DNA of 64,000 bases from Spirosoma linguale DSM 74 (GCA_000024525.1 CP001769.1:1240001-1304000), one strand, 5' to 3'; shown: positions 17,267-27,743, counted from the stretch's first letter. Made by a program: numbers and translations. Notes: generated from the sequence alone by a model not told the origin.

Positions 17267-20200
17267 CTAACTTCGTTCGTACAGCCAAACCCGCAGCAGC
17301 GAGATCAACTGGTCAATGTCAACGGGCTTGGTGATGTAATCCGACGCCCCCGCCTGAATGCATTTTTCCCGGTCGCCGGTCATGGCTTTGGCCGTTACGG
17401 CAATGACGGGTAAGTTTTTCCACTGGTAATGCTCCCTTATTTTTCGGGCTGTTTCGTAGCCATCCATCTGGGGCATCATCATATCCAGCAGCACAACGTC
17501 GATGCCGGGGTTTTCGTCCAGTTTCTGAAGGGCTTCCTTGCCATCCAGGGCGGCTATTACAGTCATGTTGAACTGCTCTAGTGCTTTCGACAGGGAGAAA
17601 ATATTCCGTACATCATCGTCCGCCACCAGCACGGTTTTGTTCCTGAGAACCTGACTCAGGGCCCCCAGCTTCCTGGCAGTCCCGTTGGGGGCTGTGTTCT
17701 GCTTGTTTTCCTCGACCAGATGCAGGAAGAGCGACACTTCATCGAGCATACGCTGGTAGGAGTGGGCGGTTTTGACAATGATGGAATCAGCGTATTTTTT
17801 GATCTTCAGCTCTTCCGACATCGACAGGCTCTTGCCCGTGAAAATGATAATCGGCAGGTTTTCCAGGCCTGGGTCTTTCTTAGCAACCTCCAGCGTTTCG
17901 TACGCTTTGGAGTCGGGCACGCCCATGTCCAGAATAACGCAGTCCACTTCTTTACGCTTCAGGGCATCGATTCCCTCGGTAATGTTGCTTTTTAGCTCGG
18001 AAGTGATGTTGAACGTCTCCAGAAAATAAGCCAGCGCCTTGGCGTGTTTGGGATTGTCTTCAACGATCAGCACTTTTTTAGGGTTGCGGTTGAGGACGTA
18101 CTCAATCTTTTTAAAGACTTCCTGCAATTGCTCGAAGGCAACCGGCTTATCCACAAAATCAATGGCACCCTTCAGCAGGCTTTCGTTCTTTAGCTTGTGC
18201 GACGACATGATATGCACCGGAATTGGCCGGGTTTTCGGGTTGGCTTTCAAGGCATCCATAACCTCCCAGCCACTCATGACGGGCAACTGAATATCGAGCA
18301 GAATACCCAGCGGATTATACACCGATGCCAGTTTTAAACCTTCGTCGCCCTGAACGGCAACAATGCCTTTATACCCTTTTTTGCGGGCGTAATCGAGCAG
18401 TGATTTCGCAAAGTTAGGGTCGTCTTCCACGATCAGAATCGTTTTATCACCCTCCGCAACCGTGTGCCGATCGTCCGGGATCGGCTCCGGAATGGTTAAA
18501 CTGATGTACTCCGTCAACTGCCTGGGTTTTGTGTCAGCCGTGGGCGTAAGCTGCGGTTCTGGCTTCGGGATTTCCGGCGATACGGCCTCGGGCATGTCTT
18601 TGGAAAGAGGCAGGAGAATGGTGAATTCGCTGCCGACGTTCACCTCGCTGGACAGGGTGATTTCGCCCCCCAGCAGCTTGGCCAGTTCACGGCTGATAGA
18701 AAGCCCGAGGCCGGTGCCGCCGTATTTTCGTTTGGTAGACCCGTCGGCTTGCTGAAAGGCTTCAAAGACGAGGGGTTGTTTTTCGGGCGGGATGCCAATT
18801 CCCGTATCCTTGACCACAAAGCAGAGTGTAGAAGCGGCTGAAGTGCTGCGCTCAATACGCAGCGACACTTGACCGCTCGACGTAAACTTGATGGCGTTGG
18901 AGAGTAGGTTTTTGAGGATTTGCCCCAGACGCATCCGGTCGGTTTCAATAACCGTCGGTACATCTGGTTTTACGGTTATGGCGAAATCCAGTCCTTTTTC
19001 TTTAGCAACGAGACCGAACAGAGACTGTAGTTCATCGGTAATTTCGGCGATGGACATGTCCTGGTAATCCAGCTTCATCTGTCCAGCTTCAATCTTCGAC
19101 AAATCCAGAATTTCGTCGATCAGCCCCAGTAGTCCGTTGCCCGACGATTGAATGACACGCGCATACTCGACCTGATCGGGGGTAAGCGTAGCCTCGTTGT
19201 TCTCGGCCAGTAACCGGCTCAGCAGCAGAATGGAGTTGAGCGGTGTTCTTAACTCGTGCGACATGTTGGCCAAAAACTCGGATTTATACCGGGTAGTCAG
19301 TTCCAGTTCATCAGCTTTTTTCTGAATTTCGTCGTTTTTCTCCTCCAGCAATAAGCCCCGTTCTTCGAGTTCGGTATTGGTTTGCTGCAACTCTTCCTGC
19401 TGCACCCTCAGTTCTTCTTCCGATGCCTGTAGTTTCTGGGCCTGCATTTCCAGCTCGGCATTCAGGTTCTCCATTTCCGTATGCTGGGCCTGTAGCTCCT
19501 CAGCCTGTGCCTGGGTTTCTTCCAGGAAGTTCTGGAGCCTGATGTAATCCAGGGCGGAATTAACGCCAATAGCCATCGCTTCCAGGTTATGCTCCAGAAA
19601 GGCAACTTCCAGCGAATCAGGACTGTGCAGTAACCCCACTTCTATAACGCCAATGCAAACATCGGCATACACCAGCGGAGCGATAACCAGGGCTGTAGGG
19701 ACGGCATCGCCCAGCGAAGAGGCAATGCGACTATAGGTAGGCGGAACATCCTGAATGACAATGAGTTTCTTGCGTTCGATAGCCTCTCCGGCCAATCCCT
19801 CACCAGCCCTGATGCTCAGGGGCGGGCGCTGGGCCGCATAGCTGCCTGCCAGTTTAAACGAAAAATCGCTGTCAAGGAGGTAAATAGTAGCTTGCGGAGC
19901 GTTCAGGTAATCGGCAATGGCGTCGATCAGGCGATTGCCCAGCTTTTTCAACTCTTTCTCCCCCCGAATAGCATCCCCAATTTTTACGGTACCTGTCTGC
20001 AGCCAGTTTCGTTTTTTTAAGTCCGTAAATGTCTGTTCCAGAGCGCCCGCCATTTGATTCAGCGCCTTGCCAATGCGGCCCAGTTCGTCATCCTGCGTGT
20101 CCTGACTGCGTGCGGAATAATCGCCCCCGGCAATTTTACCGGTTATGTCCTCCATTACCGAAATACGCCCGGCCGTTTCGATATACTTTGCTTCGTCCAG

Positions 20201-20872
20201 TTTCTGCTTCTCAATTCGGTTATCCAGATCCTGCTTTATTCGCACGTAGGTAAGTGCCGTAATCAGCATGGAAACGGCAGCGGCAAACAATAGTAAAAAA
20301 GGGGTGTAATTTATATACACCTGCTGCTGTTGAATACGGGTGTTGAGCAGTCGGTTCTCGTCTAATTTTAACCGGTTGATAACCACTCGCAGATCGTCCA
20401 TGATCCGTTTTCCGCGAGTCATTTCCTGGTGTTGCCGGAGTGTGTCCCGGTTAAAGAGATTGTTCCGTTTCGTTATATCAATAACACGCTGCATCTGCGC
20501 GAATTTGGCTTCGTACAGCGATTTAACGCGGCTAAGGCTCCGCTGCTGGGTTGGGTTATCGGTGGTTAACTCATAGAGCTGGTCGTAGCTGGCCGCTACT
20601 TTTGAACGGCTACCGTTGTAGGGTTCCAGAAAGAGCGGATCGAGCGTAACGAGGTAGCCGCGCTGCCCCGTTTCCGCATCTTTCATGTACGAAATAATGT
20701 TTTCAGCTTCAATTAATACTTGATTTGTATGATTTACCAGTTTGGAGTTGCTGATTAACTTCTGAATGCTGTAGTATGAGGCCGTCAGACTAATTAGCAG
20801 CAGCAGCGTTGAGAGCGTAAAGACAAGTTGTAACTGTCGAATAACGGAGTTTGAGGTAGATGTTTGTGGCAT
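17267..20872 (-). CDS. Giant hybrid histidine kinase (CHASE3-like, HAMP, GAF, coiled coil, HisKA, HATPase, three REC)
   Basis: 1201 residues. Membrane segments at about 14-33 and 190-210 enclose a CHASE3-like periplasmic domain (ETGQRGYLVT at 67-76). HAMP is at about 230-285, GAF at about 305-445 and a Glu/Gln-rich coiled coil at about 446-525 containing LQASEEELRVQQEEL. HisKA carries H539 in NMSHELRTPLNS, followed by an HATPase domain (GTGLGLSISRELA). Three receivers follow: LIVEDDPNF/LLDIQLPVMSG, LIVEDNPKH/ILDMGVPDSKA (with a less typical active site) and LVADDDVRN/LLDMMMPQMDG. HAMP plus a long Glu/Gln coil is reminiscent of chemoreceptors, which matters because CheR and CheB follow in the same operon. 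Paralog of 11784-15179. Confidence 0.92.
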   Translation of the reverse strand: MPQTSTSNSVIRQLQLVFTLSTLLLLISLTASYYSIQKLISNSKLVNHTNQVLIEAENIISYMKDAETGQRGYLVTLDPLFLEPYNGSRSKVAASYDQLYELTTDNPTQQRSLSRVKSLYEAKFAQMQRVIDITKRNNLFNRDTLRQHQEMTRGKRIMDDLRVVINRLKLDENRLLNTRIQQQQVYINYTPFLLLFAAAVSMLITALTYVRIKQDLDNRIEKQKLDEAKYIETAGRISVMEDITGKIAGGDYSARSQDTQDDELGRIGKALNQMAGALEQTFTDLKKRNWLQTGTVKIGDAIRGEKELKKLGNRLIDAIADYLNAPQATIYLLDSDFSFKLAGSYAAQRPPLSIRAGEGLAGEAIERKKLIVIQDVPPTYSRIASSLGDAVPTALVIAPLVYADVCIGVIEVGLLHSPDSLEVAFLEHNLEAMAIGVNSALDYIRLQNFLEETQAQAEELQAQHTEMENLNAELEMQAQKLQASEEELRVQQEELQQTNTELEERGLLLEEKNDEIQKKADELELTTRYKSEFLANMSHELRTPLNSILLLSRLLAENNEATLTPDQVEYARVIQSSGNGLLGLIDEILDLSKIEAGQMKLDYQDMSIAEITDELQSLFGLVAKEKGLDFAITVKPDVPTVIETDRMRLGQILKNLLSNAIKFTSSGQVSLRIERSTSAASTLCFVVKDTGIGIPPEKQPLVFEAFQQADGSTKRKYGGTGLGLSISRELAKLLGGEITLSSEVNVGSEFTILLPLSKDMPEAVSPEIPKPEPQLTPTADTKPRQLTEYISLTIPEPIPDDRHTVAEGDKTILIVEDDPNFAKSLLDYARKKGYKGIVAVQGDEGLKLASVYNPLGILLDIQLPVMSGWEVMDALKANPKTRPIPVHIMSSHKLKNESLLKGAIDFVDKPVAFEQLQEVFKKIEYVLNRNPKKVLIVEDNPKHAKALAYFLETFNITSELKSNITEGIDALKRKEVDCVILDMGVPDSKAYETLEVAKKDPGLENLPIIIFTGKSLSMSEELKIKKYADSIIVKTAHSYQRMLDEVSLFLHLVEENKQNTAPNGTARKLGALSQVLRNKTVLVADDDVRNIFSLSKALEQFNMTVIAALDGKEALQKLDENPGIDVVLLDMMMPQMDGYETARKIREHYQWKNLPVIAVTAKAMTGDREKCIQAGASDYITKPVDIDQLISLLRVWLYERS

Positions 20873-20901
20873 GAGGAATGATGTTGAGCCGTTATCAACG
20901 A

Positions 20902-22485
20902 TTAGTTAGGCAGTAAAGCGCCCGTCTGCCGGATGGGCAAAACGAGAATAAAGCTGGCACCTTCGTTCTCGCGGCTTTGGGCCGATATGAGCCCGTTGTG
21001 CTTATCCATGTTTTTCTTGGCAATGGCCAGGCCAATCCCCGTGCCTTCGTAATTGGTGCGGGTATGCAGCCGCTGAAAAATAATGAAGATGCGGCTCAGG
21101 AACTTCTCGTCGAAGCCAATTCCGTTGTCACGAATAACAATTCGGCAGTAATCGCCCGTAGGAGAGGGGGGGCTGTCAATAGACTTATGTTCCACCCGCT
21201 CGGCACTGATGTGAATGGCGGGCGGTACATCGGGCTTCGAAAACTTGAGGGCATTGCTCAGCAGGTTCTGAAACACCTGTCTGATTCGGGTCGGAATAAT
21301 ATCAATAACAGGAAGTTCGTCGATTGTAAGCGTAGCCCTTTTCTGGTAGATCAACTCATCGAAATCCTGTAACAGTTCGGCCAGCAGCGTGTTCAGATTG
21401 GTGGGCTGAAACGGTTCGTGTACCGACAGTTGCGAATAGACCAGCAGATCCTTGATCAGATTAGACATGCGCGCCGACGACTGAATGGACCGGTCGAGAT
21501 AGGCTGCGGCTTCCGGGTTCGTACTCAGGTACTTGACTTTAACCGTGTCGTTAAGCAACTGAATTTTGCGGAGAGGTTCCTTCAAATCGTGAGAAACTAC
21601 CCAGGTAAACTGCTGAAGTTCCTGATTGATGCGTTCGAGTTCTTCGTTCTTGGTGAGCAGTTCATTGGTTCGTAATCTGACTTGTTGCTCCAATAGTTCA
21701 GCCGCCTGTTTCTGAGGGTGGATGTCCGTAAAGGTGCCGATCCACCGGATCAGGGCTCCCTGCTGATGAATGGGAATGACCCGCAGTAAGTGAAATCGGT
21801 AGTCCTCTGCGTGCAGAGCTTTTAACCGAACTTCGCGGGTGAACTCAACACCGCTAACAAGTGCCTGTTCCCAGTCGTGGCAAAGGTGATCGTCGGGGTG
21901 GGAGTGCGGGAATGTGGTGGTGTCGCTGGCGTAATTATACCAGTGTTCATTGACGTATTCGATACGTCCGTCCGGGGCTACCGTAAAGGCCATTTGTGGC
22001 AATGAAGCCAGCACAACCTGTAGCTCCTGCATGCGTTCGGCCAGTTCTTCCTGAGCCTTTCTTCGAACATCGACTTCTCTGCGAAGTAAAGCCTGAGCAT
22101 CCCTGAGCTCCTGTTGTTGCTCGTAGAGTTTATGAAACGTTTTAACTTTAAGAACCAGAATGTCGGGGTCGACTGGCTTGGTCAAATAGTCGATTCCGCC
22201 CGAGGTATAGCCCTTGGTAATGAACTTCTTATCCGTATTGACGGCAGAAAGGAAAATGATGGAGGTGTCGCGGGTTCGGCTAAAACCAGCAATAGCGTTC
22301 GCGACCTCGAACCCATCCATACCGGGCATTTGTACGTCGAGAATAATAACTGAATAATCCGTTTTGAGAACTTTTTTCAAAGCCTCCTCACCGGATTCAG
22401 CGGTATCGACCGAAAAACGATGCAATTCCAGAATCTTTTTCAGAGGAAGGAGATTCTCGGGCCTATCATCTACGAGCAGAATCAT
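20902..22485 (-). CDS. REC-PAS-histidine kinase
   Basis: 527 residues from the ATG at 22483-22485, chosen because MILLVDDRPENL is the canonical receiver start; an in-frame ATG at 22617 adds 44 residues that look untranslated. The receiver has phospho-acceptor D50 (VIILDVQMPGMDG) and K in LTKPV. A PAS domain (about 165-270) follows a short coil. HisKA carries SHDLKEPL, and the HATPase domain has NLLSNALKFSK and GTGIGLAIAKKN. No membrane segment is present. It is the first gene of the minus-strand run 22485-15475, 29 bases ahead of the giant kinase at 20872. The type resembles the REC-HK at 9749, with a PAS added. Confidence 0.88.
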   Translation of the reverse strand: MILLVDDRPENLLPLKKILELHRFSVDTAESGEEALKKVLKTDYSVIILDVQMPGMDGFEVANAIAGFSRTRDTSIIFLSAVNTDKKFITKGYTSGGIDYLTKPVDPDILVLKVKTFHKLYEQQQELRDAQALLRREVDVRRKAQEELAERMQELQVVLASLPQMAFTVAPDGRIEYVNEHWYNYASDTTTFPHSHPDDHLCHDWEQALVSGVEFTREVRLKALHAEDYRFHLLRVIPIHQQGALIRWIGTFTDIHPQKQAAELLEQQVRLRTNELLTKNEELERINQELQQFTWVVSHDLKEPLRKIQLLNDTVKVKYLSTNPEAAAYLDRSIQSSARMSNLIKDLLVYSQLSVHEPFQPTNLNTLLAELLQDFDELIYQKRATLTIDELPVIDIIPTRIRQVFQNLLSNALKFSKPDVPPAIHISAERVEHKSIDSPPSPTGDYCRIVIRDNGIGFDEKFLSRIFIIFQRLHTRTNYEGTGIGLAIAKKNMDKHNGLISAQSRENEGASFILVLPIRQTGALLPN

Positions 22486-23035
22486 GGAGTACTGATCAAA
22501 AAAACGTTGAGAAAGAATGCATAGTAGATTTTTATGCACTTTCGGCTTCAGTACCTTACGGCTATACGTTAAGGTAAACTGGTTGTGAAGATAGAACCTG
22601 ACAGGGGGTGTTTCCAAATTCTAACTACATTGCCGATATCGGATTTAGCCTGTGGCATGAGTTGCAATCGAAAAAATGATTAAGCAAGCTTAAATTAGAG
22701 ACATACTTATTGTTTGATTATTTACATTTTGTTAGGTTTGTGAACATGTAATTTATATTGTTTTTTTATTAAATGTAACTTTAGCAATTTGTTTCTTATT
22801 GCAAGTAGTGGTAATTTCTATAGTGTTTAGTTTATCCTGACTTAGTTACTATTCTACAAATCGTAGTATACTGATAACTGCAAAGAGATTAGAGACAGCG
22901 TTTTTTTGTGTTGATAAATGTCGCTTTTAGTAGCATGGAGATTCAGTTCATTCGTGTACCTTTCTAAATATAAGATTGTTGAAAGTCTAACTGCCCGTGA
23001 AGGACTTCCTTCGTTCAACGGCGTCTATTCCACAC
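22486..23035. promoter_or_regulatory. 550-base AT-rich divergent control region of the signalling island
   Basis: This is the boundary between the minus-strand half (kinases, CheR, CheB) and the plus-strand half (LytTR regulator, PAS/GAF kinases) of the island. It is markedly more AT-rich than its surroundings and contains many T-runs. It should hold promoters for both operons and, since the adjacent LytTR protein is the only DNA-binding regulator here, is the natural place for its sites. I did not recognise a clear pair of direct repeats by eye. No convincing small gene was seen. Confidence 0.5.
22710..22740 (+). promoter_or_regulatory. Candidate promoter for the LytTR-led operon
   Basis: TAGGTTTG at 22733-22740 is a perfect -7 TAnnTTTG match, and TTG at 22710-22712 lies 20 bases upstream, as expected for a Bacteroidota -33/-7 promoter. 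Transcription would begin near 22747, giving a leader of about 290 bases before the LytTR regulator. Confidence 0.45.
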
Positions 23036-23779
23036 ATGTCAATCCGGATACTAGTTATTGAAGATGTTACACAGATTCGGGAAAATATCGCGGAACTGTT
23101 AACAATGAGTGGGTATGAAGTGCAAATGGCGGCCGACGGTGTCAAAGGAATTACTTTAGCCCAGAAGTGGTCACCCGACTTGATTTTAAGCGATATAATG
23201 ATGCCCGATATGGACGGGCACCAGGTCCTGAAGAGCGTACGCGCCAGTCCTACTCTGGCCCATGTGCCTTTTGTCTTTTTAACTGCTAAATCGGATATGC
23301 TGGATCTGCGCTACAGCATGAACTTAGGCGCGGATGATTACCTGACAAAGCCTTTTCGATCATCTGAACTGCTTAAGGCAATTGAAAGTCGATTGGCCCG
23401 GATTCAACAGCAGCATACTATACCATCATCTACCGGTGTTTTTTTGAAGACCATTTGCGGCCGTGACAGCAAAGGCACAATGTTGCTTCCGGTAGAAGAG
23501 TGTTTCTGGTTTTTTACGAAGAATAGGGAGTACTATGTAAACCATCCGGCGGGCACTTTTCAGGTAAACATAAGCCTCGACAAGCTCACTGCCCGGCTGG
23601 ATCCAACGCTTTTCTTCAGGGCTAATCGTACTATTCTGCTACACAGAAAAGTAGTTCAAAAGTATACTTATTGGGATAAAGGTAAATATTGTATTTATTT
23701 AGCAATTGGTGAGGATACATATGAAATAACGTTAGCCAAAGCTAGGTTCAAGCATTTTAAAACATGGCTTTCCGGTTAA
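23036..23779 (+). CDS. LytTR-family response regulator
   Basis: 247 residues from the ATG at 23036, chosen because MSIRILVIED is the normal receiver start; an upstream ATG at 22997 adds 13 residues. The receiver (1-120) has acidic ED at 9-10, phospho-acceptor D53 (LILSDIMMPDMDG) and K in LTKPF. The C-terminal region (about 145-245) fits a LytTR DNA-binding domain (ECFWFFTKNREYYV, LDPTLFFRANRTILLH). It is the only obvious DNA-binding output among 13 consecutive signalling genes, so it is the best candidate for the transcriptional end of this network. It leads the plus-strand run and is followed 164 bases later by a large PAS/GAF kinase. Confidence 0.9.
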   Translation: MSIRILVIEDVTQIRENIAELLTMSGYEVQMAADGVKGITLAQKWSPDLILSDIMMPDMDGHQVLKSVRASPTLAHVPFVFLTAKSDMLDLRYSMNLGADDYLTKPFRSSELLKAIESRLARIQQQHTIPSSTGVFLKTICGRDSKGTMLLPVEECFWFFTKNREYYVNHPAGTFQVNISLDKLTARLDPTLFFRANRTILLHRKVVQKYTYWDKGKYCIYLAIGEDTYEITLAKARFKHFKTWLSG

Positions 23780-23943
23780 CTAGTTCAATGCAGGTGCTCT
23801 ATCAGCGTTGGGACTTGGTTTGTCTGACATCCACAGCCTCCAATGCTAGATGTGGTACTAGAAGAGTTGTTTTAGGGTTTATTCTACGCTGTTACAAGAT
23901 AAATATGGTCTATGACAGTAACCAGGTGCAGAGCTGAAACAAT

Positions 23944-26900
23944 ATGGAAGAGTTTTCGCAGTTTTGGTTTGATGTTTCGCTGCAGGGAGTTGCGTTTGTT
24001 GAGCCTGTCTACACCGGAAATCCGGTGGTAACGACGTTTCAGTATAAACTGGTTAATAATGCATTTGCCAACATTCTCAGACGGACCCGGGCCGACCTGA
24101 CCGGGCAACCTGTGACCGGACTTTTTCAGGATGAAGAAGATAAATCATTTGTTAACCGACTGCTTACCAGTCTGCAAACTGGAGAGCCACAACAGTTTCA
24201 TAAGCATGGCCGGTGCGCGGGTGAGGATGTGTGGTTCTACACTACAGTAACCCGGATGGACCAGCAACTGATGGTTAACATTCAGGATGTCAGTGAGCAG
24301 AAAAAGTCAGAATGCGAGTTACAGCAGCGCCTGGCCGTGGAGTCCATCCTGACGGCTGTGTCGGGCCGAATGATCATCCTGGAAGCCGCAGATCTGGACG
24401 CTTATATGACAGAAGCTCTGGGGCAGATCAGTACCCACATTGGTGCCGAACGGGCCGTAGTGGTGCTGTACTCGGACGATTGTCAGCGCGGAAGCTGTGC
24501 CCATGAATGGTGCGCTCCGGGTATCGAATTCCGAAAACAGGTTAACCAGAATGTTCCCGTAAATAGCTTTTCCTGGATGTACGAGCGGCTGGAAACCGGG
24601 CAGCTTGTTCAGTTTAATGGCGATGAAATGTTGCTCGACGCTATCAATAGCCAAAGCATCTTTAAGGCCATGGCGGTTCGTTCAATAATCGCTATTCCAC
24701 TAGTTCAGGAGCGAAAAACGCAGGGCTTTATCGCTTTTTATACCATCAGCCAGCCTCACCAGTGGAGACAGAGTGATATTTCGCTCCTGCAAACCTTTGG
24801 TACGCTCATTATCAATCTATTTGGACGGCTAAAGCAGGAAACGGCTATCAGACGGGCAAATCAGCGATTAGAAGGCTTACATGAAATCGACCAGGCTCTA
24901 TTAAGTTCCCGTCTGTCCGATAAGCCGCCCCTGCTGATTGCCATGAAGTATATTCACTTTATGGTGCCGTGTGAGCGGGTAACGGTATTCCGGATCGACG
25001 AGCATACCCAACTTGCAGTGGCTAAAAGTAGTCTGGTAGACGGAGTACCCGTCAGAAATCCGCGTCAGGTTATAACCGAATCAGACTTCTACGAACGGTT
25101 TTTATCGAGTGAAGCGATTACCTACCTTCCCGATCTACGGCAAGAAAGAACAGGTATGCCGCCTGAGTTAAGCGCGAGCCTGATCGAAGAAGGGTTTCAG
25201 TCATTCGTTATTATCCCTTTGTTTAGTCGGCAGGAATGCATAGGGGCGTTGACGCTGGCTTCGGCCAGGCCATATTTCTTCACCGAAGAACACCAACAGA
25301 TTACCCAGGAAGTAGCCAGCCAGTTAGCGATCGTCTTGTATCAGCAGCGGTTGGATGATCAGCTTGAAGAATATACGGAACAGCTTGAGCAGCGGGTCGA
25401 CGAACGAACCCATGAAGTCAGGCAGTTATCGACCGTGCAAGGGGCTATTTTCGAACACGCCAGTCAGGCTATCCTGTCTACCGATACCGATGGGGTTATC
25501 CAGACAGCTAACCAGGCCTGCGAAAAGTTGACGGGTTATCAGGTTGACGAATTAATTGGCCGGGTGGCGCATTTCGAGTTTGGAGAGGCCGATGGTCTAA
25601 CGCCGATAGTAAATTACCGAGCCACTCCGCCTGGCGAAGTGGTTTCGGACCCTCTGCTTAATATGCTCGCGAAGCAGGGCTATTTTCAGACCGAATGTCG
25701 GATTTGTCGTAAAGATGGAAGCTTGGTGCCAGTACTAATGGCATCCAGTGTTCTGGCTGATGAAAACAACATAACGATTGGGTATGTGGGTATCGCTACT
25801 GATATCTCCGGACTAAAAGCTATTGAATCAAAGCTACAGGAAAAGAATCAAGAGTTAAATACAATCTTCGACGGGGCCATTGACCTCCATTGCATGGTTT
25901 CTGCTGATGGAAAACTTCTGACCGTCAATCGGGCGTGGGACATAACCCTGGGGTATACTAAAGAAGAACTTGATCAGCTGACGTTTGCGGAGTTGGTACA
26001 CCCGGACGAGCAGGAGCTTCTTCAGCAAAGTATATGGGAGCTGACGAATCATAAGCCCGTTCGAAGCCAGTTGAACCGATTTCTAAGAAAAGATGGTACC
26101 TATCGGTCGTTGGAGTGGAATGCAATATGGGTTAATTCGATCTTTTACGTCTCGGCACGGGATGTTACAGAACGCCAGCAGGCCGAAACGCAGTTAATTA
26201 ATCTCAACCAGCGACTTCAGGTAGCTACAAAAGCGGCTGGACAGGGAATATGGGAGCGCGATTTTGAAAAAAATACCCTGATCTGGGACGACCGGCTGTG
26301 GGAAATGCACGGGTTACGTCCGGGTCGAACGGATTGGAGCTATTCCGATTTTACAAAGATTATTCATCCCGATGATCGGGAAATCTTTCTGGAAGCTCCG
26401 CCAACTAATTTGATCTCGAATGTAGTGGCGCGCATTGTACTGCCCGACGATTCTGTACGCTATATGGAAACCAATGGAATCGTTATGACGGATGACGCTG
26501 GGAAGCCCGTACGAGCAATCGGGGTCGTTGCGGATGTAACGGAGCGAAAAGTAGCTGAAGATGCCCTTCGGGAAAGTGAACGCCGTTTCCGGGAAATAGC
26601 CGAAAATGTTGACGAAATCTTCTGGATTCACTCGGCCGAACCGTTCGAACTATTGTATGTTAACCCCGCCTACGAGCGGGTGTGGAACGCCAGTTGCCAG
26701 AGTTTATACGACGATCCGTGGTCGTTTATGAAGGCCATTTTGGAGGAGGATAAACCACTTATCCTGGATTTCATGAACCAATACAAGGCGGGTTACGAAG
26801 GCCAGTTCTATTGTCGCCTGAATGGCGTGGATGGAAATCTCCGCTGGCTATCGATCCGTACATTCGTTGTACATGACAGCTATGGTAAAATTGTCCGGCA

Positions 26901-27723
26901 TATTGGTATTGCCAACGATGTAACAAGCCAGAAAGACAAGGAGTCAGTGCTGCAACAATCGCTGCACCGGGAGCAGGAACTGAATCAGCTCAAGTCTCAG
27001 TTTGTGTCTACCGCTTCGCATGAGTTCCGAACGCCCCTGACAACCATTCAGTCGAGTGTTGATTTAATAAAGTTTTACCTCAAGTTACCCACGGCCACGG
27101 CCAGTAAGTCTATTCATCATCATTTAGATGTGATCGGCAAGGAGATCGACCAGTTTGGAACCCTCCTCTCCAATATTTTAACAATCGGTACCATTGACGC
27201 CGGTAAAGTAAAATTCAATCCTCAGCAGGCTGATATCGTGGCTGTCTGTACTGAAATCATCAGAACCCACTTCAGCGAGCAGGCCGACCATCGCACCGTC
27301 GATGTGTCAATAGAAGGCACGCCATATATGGCTTTCATCGATCAAAAGTTGATTAGCCATGTTATTGTCAACCTGCTGTCGAACGCCTTCAAATTTTCAT
27401 CGGACAATCCTGCCCTCCGACTTCTCTTTAAGGAGAAAGCGGTTATTATTCAGGTAGTTGACAGGGGCGTAGGTATCCCGGCGCGAGAAATGTCGGCCCT
27501 GTTTCAGGCCTTTTTTCGGGCCAGTAATTCGAATGGAATTCCCGGTACCGGCCTAGGCTTGGTTATTGCCCGGCAGTTTGTCGAACTTCACGGTGGTTAT
27601 CTTGACATTCGGAGTGAAGAGAAAAAGGGAACAGTTTGTACGGTTACCCTGCCCACAAGTCTTCTCAACGACACAATGGCTGCCTCACATACTAGTACAC
27701 TTTCAAACGTAACGGCTCATTAA
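23944..27723 (+). CDS. Large soluble PAS/GAF sensor histidine kinase
   Basis: 1259 residues with no membrane segment. Order of domains: PAS-like (about 1-115), GAF (about 130-295), GAF (about 305-475), a short coil (EQLEQRVDERTHEVRQL), four PAS domains (about 500-625, 640-755, 765-875, 880-1000), HisKA with H1026 in STASHEFRTPLT, and HATPase (NLLSNAFKFSS, DRGVGIP, GTGLGLVIAR). There is no receiver domain of its own; the REC-kinase 20 bases downstream could accept the phosphate. Stacked PAS/GAF domains suggest integration of several cytoplasmic cues (redox, light or small ligands), but no cofactor residue is diagnostic to me. It is a close paralog of the kinase at 28877. Confidence 0.9.
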   Translation: MEEFSQFWFDVSLQGVAFVEPVYTGNPVVTTFQYKLVNNAFANILRRTRADLTGQPVTGLFQDEEDKSFVNRLLTSLQTGEPQQFHKHGRCAGEDVWFYTTVTRMDQQLMVNIQDVSEQKKSECELQQRLAVESILTAVSGRMIILEAADLDAYMTEALGQISTHIGAERAVVVLYSDDCQRGSCAHEWCAPGIEFRKQVNQNVPVNSFSWMYERLETGQLVQFNGDEMLLDAINSQSIFKAMAVRSIIAIPLVQERKTQGFIAFYTISQPHQWRQSDISLLQTFGTLIINLFGRLKQETAIRRANQRLEGLHEIDQALLSSRLSDKPPLLIAMKYIHFMVPCERVTVFRIDEHTQLAVAKSSLVDGVPVRNPRQVITESDFYERFLSSEAITYLPDLRQERTGMPPELSASLIEEGFQSFVIIPLFSRQECIGALTLASARPYFFTEEHQQITQEVASQLAIVLYQQRLDDQLEEYTEQLEQRVDERTHEVRQLSTVQGAIFEHASQAILSTDTDGVIQTANQACEKLTGYQVDELIGRVAHFEFGEADGLTPIVNYRATPPGEVVSDPLLNMLAKQGYFQTECRICRKDGSLVPVLMASSVLADENNITIGYVGIATDISGLKAIESKLQEKNQELNTIFDGAIDLHCMVSADGKLLTVNRAWDITLGYTKEELDQLTFAELVHPDEQELLQQSIWELTNHKPVRSQLNRFLRKDGTYRSLEWNAIWVNSIFYVSARDVTERQQAETQLINLNQRLQVATKAAGQGIWERDFEKNTLIWDDRLWEMHGLRPGRTDWSYSDFTKIIHPDDREIFLEAPPTNLISNVVARIVLPDDSVRYMETNGIVMTDDAGKPVRAIGVVADVTERKVAEDALRESERRFREIAENVDEIFWIHSAEPFELLYVNPAYERVWNASCQSLYDDPWSFMKAILEEDKPLILDFMNQYKAGYEGQFYCRLNGVDGNLRWLSIRTFVVHDSYGKIVRHIGIANDVTSQKDKESVLQQSLHREQELNQLKSQFVSTASHEFRTPLTTIQSSVDLIKFYLKLPTATASKSIHHHLDVIGKEIDQFGTLLSNILTIGTIDAGKVKFNPQQADIVAVCTEIIRTHFSEQADHRTVDVSIEGTPYMAFIDQKLISHVIVNLLSNAFKFSSDNPALRLLFKEKAVIIQVVDRGVGIPAREMSALFQAFFRASNSNGIPGTGLGLVIARQFVELHGGYLDIRSEEKKGTVCTVTLPTSLLNDTMAASHTSTLSNVTAH

Positions 27724-27743
27724 TCACAATTTTTACGAAGTCA

